A stretch of 64,000 bases of DNA, taken from contig PGZL01000009.1 of NCBI GenBank assembly GCA_002840095.1, forward strand, positions 80,529 through 144,528, in the 5' to 3' direction. The translations under genes were made by a program, and so were the position numbers. Position 1 is the first letter of the stretch; the number at the start of each line of letters is the position of its first letter. This document shows, in pieces, positions 60,172 through 64,000 of the stretch. The notes below the pieces were generated by a model. That model was not told the DNA's origin and did no database searches. It saw only the letters and a program-made list of their open reading frames with translations. The stretch comes from Gammaproteobacteria bacterium HGW-Gammaproteobacteria-1. GTDB taxonomy: Bacteria > Pseudomonadota > Gammaproteobacteria > Thiohalomonadales > Thiohalomonadaceae.

Positions 60172-60831
60172 ATGAAATCCATGGCAGACGACAGAATGCA
60201 AAACAAGACGCAGCCATATCACCGTATTACCACTTGCTTACGTTCACTGGCGCTGATCGCCGCCTTGCTGGCGGCACACGGCGCCATGGCCCAGGACGAG
60301 GGAAAAATCTGGGAAGGCCTGTTCAACTACCAGCAGAAGATGGCCAATATCGGCAACGCCGAGGCGCAATACAAACTGGCCGAAATGTATGCCCAGGGCC
60401 AGGGCGTCCAGGCAGACCCCGCGGAGGCCCGGCGTTGGTACGAAGCCTCCGCCGCCCAGGGATATGAGCCGGCCCAGCGTAAGCTCGCCGCTCCGGCAGC
60501 GGGACAATCGTTGGTGAAGACCTCCGCTCCCGCCCCGGCCCCCGTGGCACCGCCGCCCGTCGCCGCCCCGGAGCCGGTCCAGCAGCCGGCCCCGCCGGCC
60601 GTCTCGCAGCAGGAACTGGCGCGTATGGAGCGCGAACGCAAACAGCTGGAACAGGAACTGGCGCGCAGCCGCGAGACCATGCGTCGCATGCAGGAGGAAC
60701 AGGCCAGGAAAGATGCCGAGCTGAAAAAGGCCGAGGCGGAAAAAGACGAGGCCCGCCGCCGCCTTGCCGCCAAGGAGTTGCTGGAGGCGGAAATGAAGAA
60801 ACTGCGCGAGACACCGGCAACTTTCGACTAG
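60172..60831 (+). CDS. Exported Sel1-repeat and coiled-coil protein
   Basis: A 219-residue protein. A signal peptide (LRSLALIAALLAAHGAMA, after an unusually long polar N-terminus) ends near residue 40. One clear Sel1 repeat follows (AEAQYKLAEMYAQGQGVQAD, AEARRWYEASAAQGYE), then a Pro/Ala linker (about 115-145) and a charged coiled coil (about 147-212). It may act as a periplasmic scaffold; no partner is indicated. A later ATG at residue 9 would give a more usual signal peptide. It is followed by a terminator. Confidence 0.82.
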   Translation: MKSMADDRMQNKTQPYHRITTCLRSLALIAALLAAHGAMAQDEGKIWEGLFNYQQKMANIGNAEAQYKLAEMYAQGQGVQADPAEARRWYEASAAQGYEPAQRKLAAPAAGQSLVKTSAPAPAPVAPPPVAAPEPVQQPAPPAVSQQELARMERERKQLEQELARSRETMRRMQEEQARKDAELKKAEAEKDEARRRLAAKELLEAEMKKLRETPATFD

Positions 60832-60847
60832 TAAACCCTGCCCCTTC

Positions 60848-60878
60848 GCCCCTCCCCCGATTACCGGGAGGGGGCTTT
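60848..60878 (+). terminator. Terminator after the Sel1-repeat gene
   Basis: GCCCCTCCCCCG and CGGGAGGGGGC form a strong GC stem around ATTAC, followed by TTTA. It is about 17 bases past the stop. Confidence 0.8.
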
Positions 60879-61067
60879 AGTCAAGTACCCCCAATTTCTC
60901 AATACCCACATTGACGCGGGTTGATACCCTGGGGGCGGTCCTCTCGGCTGAATCAGCTTATAATTGTTTTCTATAGTGAATAATGAATCATGGTTACGCA
61001 GCAAATTTGTACTGTGCCGTGAACTGCCGCAGCGAGACTCAATAACGGAAAAGTCATGGAGGGTCGG

Positions 61068-61442
61068 GTGAGGTTTCCTCTTCTAATTTCATTGACGTTG
61101 CTGGTATCCGTGATCATTGGTTGTGGCAGTGGCAGTGGCAGTGGAGGCGATGGTGGCGGATCGAGCACCACTTCGACCATCGCGGTAAGTTGGATTGAAA
61201 ACAGCGAGAGCGGTGTCAATAGTGCAGGTGGCGGCTACAAGGTCTATCACAGCACCACATCCGGATTCAGCGTTTCCGGTGCAGGTTTTGTCGATGTCCC
61301 CTACGTCTCCGGACCGATTGCGCCCACCACCGCCAATCTGTCGCTGGCCACAGGCACCCACTACATCAAGGTGGTGGCCTATTCGGCGCTGAATCCGTCG
61401 GGTAGCCCGGCGTCGACCCAGATCGCCGTTACCGTTCCTTGA
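61068..61442 (+). CDS. Small lipoprotein with Fn3-like domain
   Basis: A 124-residue protein from GTG at 61068; GGAGGG lies five bases before it, whereas the ATG at 61056 has only a poor site. The signal peptide MRFPLLISLTLLVSVIIGC ends in a lipobox (Cys19). A Gly/Ser-rich spacer (GSGSGSGGDGGGSS) precedes a fibronectin type III-like beta domain (TIAVSWIENSES, GGGYKVYHSTTSG, THYIKVVAYSALN). It should be anchored to the outer membrane. It is the first gene of a three-gene exported cluster with the subtilase, 21 bases ahead of it. Binding partner unknown. Confidence 0.75.
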   Translation: MRFPLLISLTLLVSVIIGCGSGSGSGGDGGGSSTTSTIAVSWIENSESGVNSAGGGYKVYHSTTSGFSVSGAGFVDVPYVSGPIAPTTANLSLATGTHYIKVVAYSALNPSGSPASTQIAVTVP

Positions 61443-61463
61443 TTTCCGGCTAGTGTTAGCGCA

Positions 61464-63299
61464 ATGAACAACAAATACCCCGTGTGGTTCCTGGTCGTTC
61501 TGGCGTTGGGCTTTTCCGCGTCAGCGGCGCAAAAAGCCGCGCCGGGGGTCAGCGATGGCGCTGCGGAATATGTAGCGGGCGAACTGCTGGTGAAGTTCAA
61601 GCCGCAGTCCGATACGGCGGTGCAGGGCAGCTTCATGGCCGAGCTCAATGCCCGCGGCCACAAGGCATTGTCCCGCAGCCGGGTGCACAAAGTCACCCTG
61701 CCGCAAGGAGCCGATGCCCGGAGCGTGGCGGAATTGTACGCGGCCGATCCGCGCATCGAGTACGCCCAGCCCAATTACATCTATCACACCATGGCAACGG
61801 TTCCCGACGATATCGATTACGGCAAGCTGTGGGGGCTGAAGAACACCGGCCAGACACTCGCCTCGCCGGTCTACGGCAGCAACAATCCCGGTATCGCAGG
61901 CTACGACATGGACGCCGAAGCTGCATGGGACCTGCAGACCGACTGCCGCGGCGTTATCGTTGCGGTGGTCGATACCGGCGTCAATTACACCCACGAAGAT
62001 CTGATTGCGAACATGTGGGATGGTGGCGTCACCTATCCCAATCACGGCTATGACTTCGTGGACACCGATAACGATCCCGTCCCCAGCGACGGCGAGAGTC
62101 ATGGCACCCACGTCGCCGGCACCATCGCTGCCGTCGGCAACAATGCGACGGGAACCACCGGAGTCTGCTGGCAGGCTGAAATCATGAGTGTGCGCGTGCT
62201 GGGTGCCGGCGGTTCGGGTACGACTGATGATATTGCGCAGGGTGTGGATTTTGCTGTTGCGCAAGGTGCCAGGGTGATCAATATGAGCCTGGGCGGCGGG
62301 TCCTTCGACCATACGTTTTCCGATGCGATTGCCGATGCGCGCACGGCCGGCGTCGTGGTCGTGGTTGCGGCCGGCAACGGCGGCGCCGATGGTGTAGGCG
62401 ACAATAACGACCTGACGCCGCAGTATCCGTGTTCCTACACCCACGACAACATCATCTGCGTCGCGGCCCTGGATCAGAGCTACGCACTGGCGAGCTTCTC
62501 CAACTACGGCGCGACCAGCGTCGATGTGGGGGCACCAGGGGTCAATGTGCAAAGCTCCATCGCCGGAACGACCACCTCGGATAATTTTTCAGTGGGCTGG
62601 ACTCTCGGCGGCGACTGGGCCGTCAGTGGCGTGGACTACTGGTGTGGCAGCGCTTCATCGCTGGTGAATCCAGCTGACTATTGCGAGGAGTTGGGTGGGT
62701 ATTACGCGCCGAACGCGAACGATGCTGTCTACAAGACGTTCGACCTGGGCGCCGCGGGCCTGCTGGGGGCTGGAGTGACTGCGTATGTGGATTATTACAT
62801 GGATGTGACAGATAGCCTGTCGTTCGGCGTTCAATCAACCGGGGGAGATCCCTTTGCGGGAGGGACGATGGTGAGAATCAACAGCGACCAGAACAACGAA
62901 GTTGTGCTGGGTGCTGTGGTGGCCTATGACTTGACGCAAAGCAGTTGCCTGACAGCAAACTGCTCGATCGGTGTCCGCTTGGTGTCGGATGCGAGCAATC
63001 ACAGCTATGGAGCACGCGTCTATGGTTTCGAGATAAACAAGAGCATATCCGGCGCCGATACCTACGCTCTTTACAACGGCACCTCCATGGCAACCCCCCA
63101 CGTCGCCGGTCTCGCTGCCATGATTTGGTCCTATAATCCGGCCTATGCGTATGACGATGTGGTCAGCTCGGTGAAAAGCAGCGGTGATGCCGTGGCGGCG
63201 CTGTACGGCAAGAGCAGCAGCGGCCGCGCGGTGGATGCCTACAAGGCTCTGCAATATATCCAGGCCCCGACCGGTGTAACTGCGGTTGTAGTGCCTTGA
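61464..63299 (+). CDS. Exported S8 subtilisin-like serine protease with inserted domain
   Basis: A 611-residue secreted protease. A signal peptide (1-22) is followed by an I9 propeptide (about 33-108, ELLVKFKPQSDT to EYAQPNYIYHT). Catalytic residues are D170 (VVDTGVNYTHED), H216 (SHGTHVAG) and S541 (NGTSMATPHVAG), with the oxyanion Asn in AAGNGG near 305. Between VQSSIAG (about 366) and ADTYALYNGTS (about 530) lies a roughly 160-residue insertion rich in beta-like sequence with six Cys (YWCGS, DYCEEL, SSCLTANCS). Ordinary subtilases have only a short loop there. The insertion may bind substrate or calcium. Confidence 0.92.
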   Translation: MNNKYPVWFLVVLALGFSASAAQKAAPGVSDGAAEYVAGELLVKFKPQSDTAVQGSFMAELNARGHKALSRSRVHKVTLPQGADARSVAELYAADPRIEYAQPNYIYHTMATVPDDIDYGKLWGLKNTGQTLASPVYGSNNPGIAGYDMDAEAAWDLQTDCRGVIVAVVDTGVNYTHEDLIANMWDGGVTYPNHGYDFVDTDNDPVPSDGESHGTHVAGTIAAVGNNATGTTGVCWQAEIMSVRVLGAGGSGTTDDIAQGVDFAVAQGARVINMSLGGGSFDHTFSDAIADARTAGVVVVVAAGNGGADGVGDNNDLTPQYPCSYTHDNIICVAALDQSYALASFSNYGATSVDVGAPGVNVQSSIAGTTTSDNFSVGWTLGGDWAVSGVDYWCGSASSLVNPADYCEELGGYYAPNANDAVYKTFDLGAAGLLGAGVTAYVDYYMDVTDSLSFGVQSTGGDPFAGGTMVRINSDQNNEVVLGAVVAYDLTQSSCLTANCSIGVRLVSDASNHSYGARVYGFEINKSISGADTYALYNGTSMATPHVAGLAAMIWSYNPAYAYDDVVSSVKSSGDAVAALYGKSSSGRAVDAYKALQYIQAPTGVTAVVVP

Positions 63300-63311
63300 C
63301 AGGCGGTAGTC

Positions 63312-63650
63312 ATGAGTAGGTTGATACGTATTTCATTGGCAGCAATGCTGATCCTGACCATCATGGCGTGTGCGCAGACCCGTGCCGAACCTGAAGGCCA
63401 CCTGCCGTCCAATGCCCAGGAGAATCGTATGCCCGGTGAATACCTGGTGGGTCTGGTGGCCGGCGCCGATCCGGTGGTGGTGCGCAAGCTGTTCGCCGCC
63501 TATGGCGTGGCGGAGTGGCGACACATCCGCAAGGACACCTACCTGGTGCGCCTGCAAAACGATCCCGGTACGGAGGCAATGGCGCGGCTGGCGCAGGAAA
63601 CCGCGGCAGTGCGCTACGTGGAGGCCAACCGGGTTTATACCACTCAGTAA
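63312..63650 (+). CDS. Free-standing I9-like inhibitor lipoprotein
   Basis: A 112-residue lipoprotein (lipobox TIMAC, Cys20). The mature part reads like a subtilase propeptide: GEYLVGLVAGADPVVVRKLF at the first strand and helix, KDTYLVRL in the middle, and AVRYVEANRVYTT at the end, parallel to the EYAQPNYIYHT end of the neighbouring protease's own propeptide. Such domains inhibit or help fold subtilases. It begins 12 bases after the subtilase stop. The domain call is by eye and the protease target is inferred from position. Confidence 0.75.
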   Translation: MSRLIRISLAAMLILTIMACAQTRAEPEGHLPSNAQENRMPGEYLVGLVAGADPVVVRKLFAAYGVAEWRHIRKDTYLVRLQNDPGTEAMARLAQETAAVRYVEANRVYTTQ

Positions 63651-63692
63651 GCGGTACCATGTCGCCGACAGACACACGGCGAAATGAAATGG

Positions 63693-63730
63693 GGCGTTGT
63701 GCGCATGAGCCTGCGCACAACGCCTTTTTT
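63693..63730 (+). terminator. Terminator of the subtilase operon
   Basis: GGCGTTGTGCGCA and TGCGCACAACGCC form a perfect 13-base stem, followed by a run of T residues. It also lies one base short of the stop codon of the convergent gene. Confidence 0.93.
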
Positions 63731-63959
63731 ATGCGTCGGTGAGTTTCTCCACCAGCCGCTTGGCCAGCGGCAGCACCAGCAGGATGGTGGGGAAGGCGAT
63801 GGCGAAGGCCATGACGAAGGCGCGCAGCCACAAGGCGATGAAGTTGGCGGGCACGCCGACGTTGATGGCGGTGACGACGCCGCTCATCAGGAAGGACATG
63901 TACAGCGAGGTGAAGAAGGCCAGCAGGCGCGGCGCGTGGCGGGGATCGATGAGCGGCAC
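63729..63959 (-). CDS. DUF2798 family small membrane protein
   Basis: A 76-residue protein (from a GTG) with two membrane helices (about 12-33 and 43-64), matching DUF2798: FTSLYMSFLMSGVVTAINVG and RAFVMAFAIAFPTILLVLP. The frame remains open upstream to the window edge, so the true start may lie further in. Function is unknown. It converges on the subtilase operon terminator. Confidence 0.75.
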   Translation of the reverse strand: MPLIDPRHAPRLLAFFTSLYMSFLMSGVVTAINVGVPANFIALWLRAFVMAFAIAFPTILLVLPLAKRLVEKLTDA

Positions 63960-64000
63960 TATTTCGGGCTCAACTGGGCGACGGATTCCGGGGCGAGAAA

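Overview
The window reads as chromosomal DNA of a high-GC gammaproteobacterium, probably a sulfur-oxidising relative of the Chromatiales. The evidence is a complete Tat-exported SoxB, the gammaproteobacterial gene orders queA-tgt-yajC-secD-secF, trmJ-cysE-iscR-isc-hsc-fdx-iscX-ndk-rlmN and pilW-rodZ-ispG-hisS-yfgM-bamB-der, and a YcgL-family gene. No transposase, integrase, phage gene, CRISPR array or rRNA is visible. The placement is inferred from gene content, not from a phylogeny.

Layout. (1) 27-10435 is a chemosensory cluster on the + strand: CheW, a soluble globin-coupled receptor, a CheA-REC hybrid kinase, CheB, a small HPt-like protein, a CheY-like receiver, a CheC-like phosphatase, a PAS-GGDEF diguanylate cyclase and a membrane receptor with a nitrate/nitrite-type sensor domain. 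It looks like a gas and nitrogen-oxide sensing pathway coupled to c-di-GMP. (2) 10612-19289 holds dinB, a YbaK-HDOD fusion and a set of minus-strand genes: an exported pentapeptide-repeat protein, DUF1015, YcgL and a CPA-type antiporter with a TrkA-N domain. (3) 19467-30913 holds soxB, two very large c-di-GMP signalling proteins, and a SulP anion transporter paired with a tandem universal stress protein. (4) 31043-39106 holds tRNA-Leu(CAA), the queuosine/Sec operon, suhB and trmJ. (5) 39185-56145 is the cysE, Isc iron-sulfur, ndk, rlmN, pilus, cell-shape, isoprenoid, HisRS, outer-membrane assembly and der block. (6) 56230-64000 holds a methyltransferase, a class II ribonucleotide reductase interrupted by an intein, a Sel1 protein, an exported subtilase module and a DUF2798 gene.

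Two things stand out. First, the class II RNR carries a full-length LAGLIDADG intein inserted exactly before the thiyl-radical cysteine of the NPCGE motif, so the residue needed to finish splicing is also the catalytic radical residue. Second, the intergenic gaps are colonised by at least nine families of imperfect palindromes of roughly 50-180 bp. They sit inside operons (che, isc, secD-secF, queA-tgt, ispG-hisS) in the gaps between genes, each gap usually holding a different family. One of them supplies the last codons of queA.

The last operon (61068-63650) combines an Fn3-like lipoprotein, a subtilase with a large Cys-containing insertion before its catalytic serine, and a free-standing I9-like lipoprotein. 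It could be an exported protease with a tethered inhibitor or chaperone, and is the best candidate here for an undescribed module.
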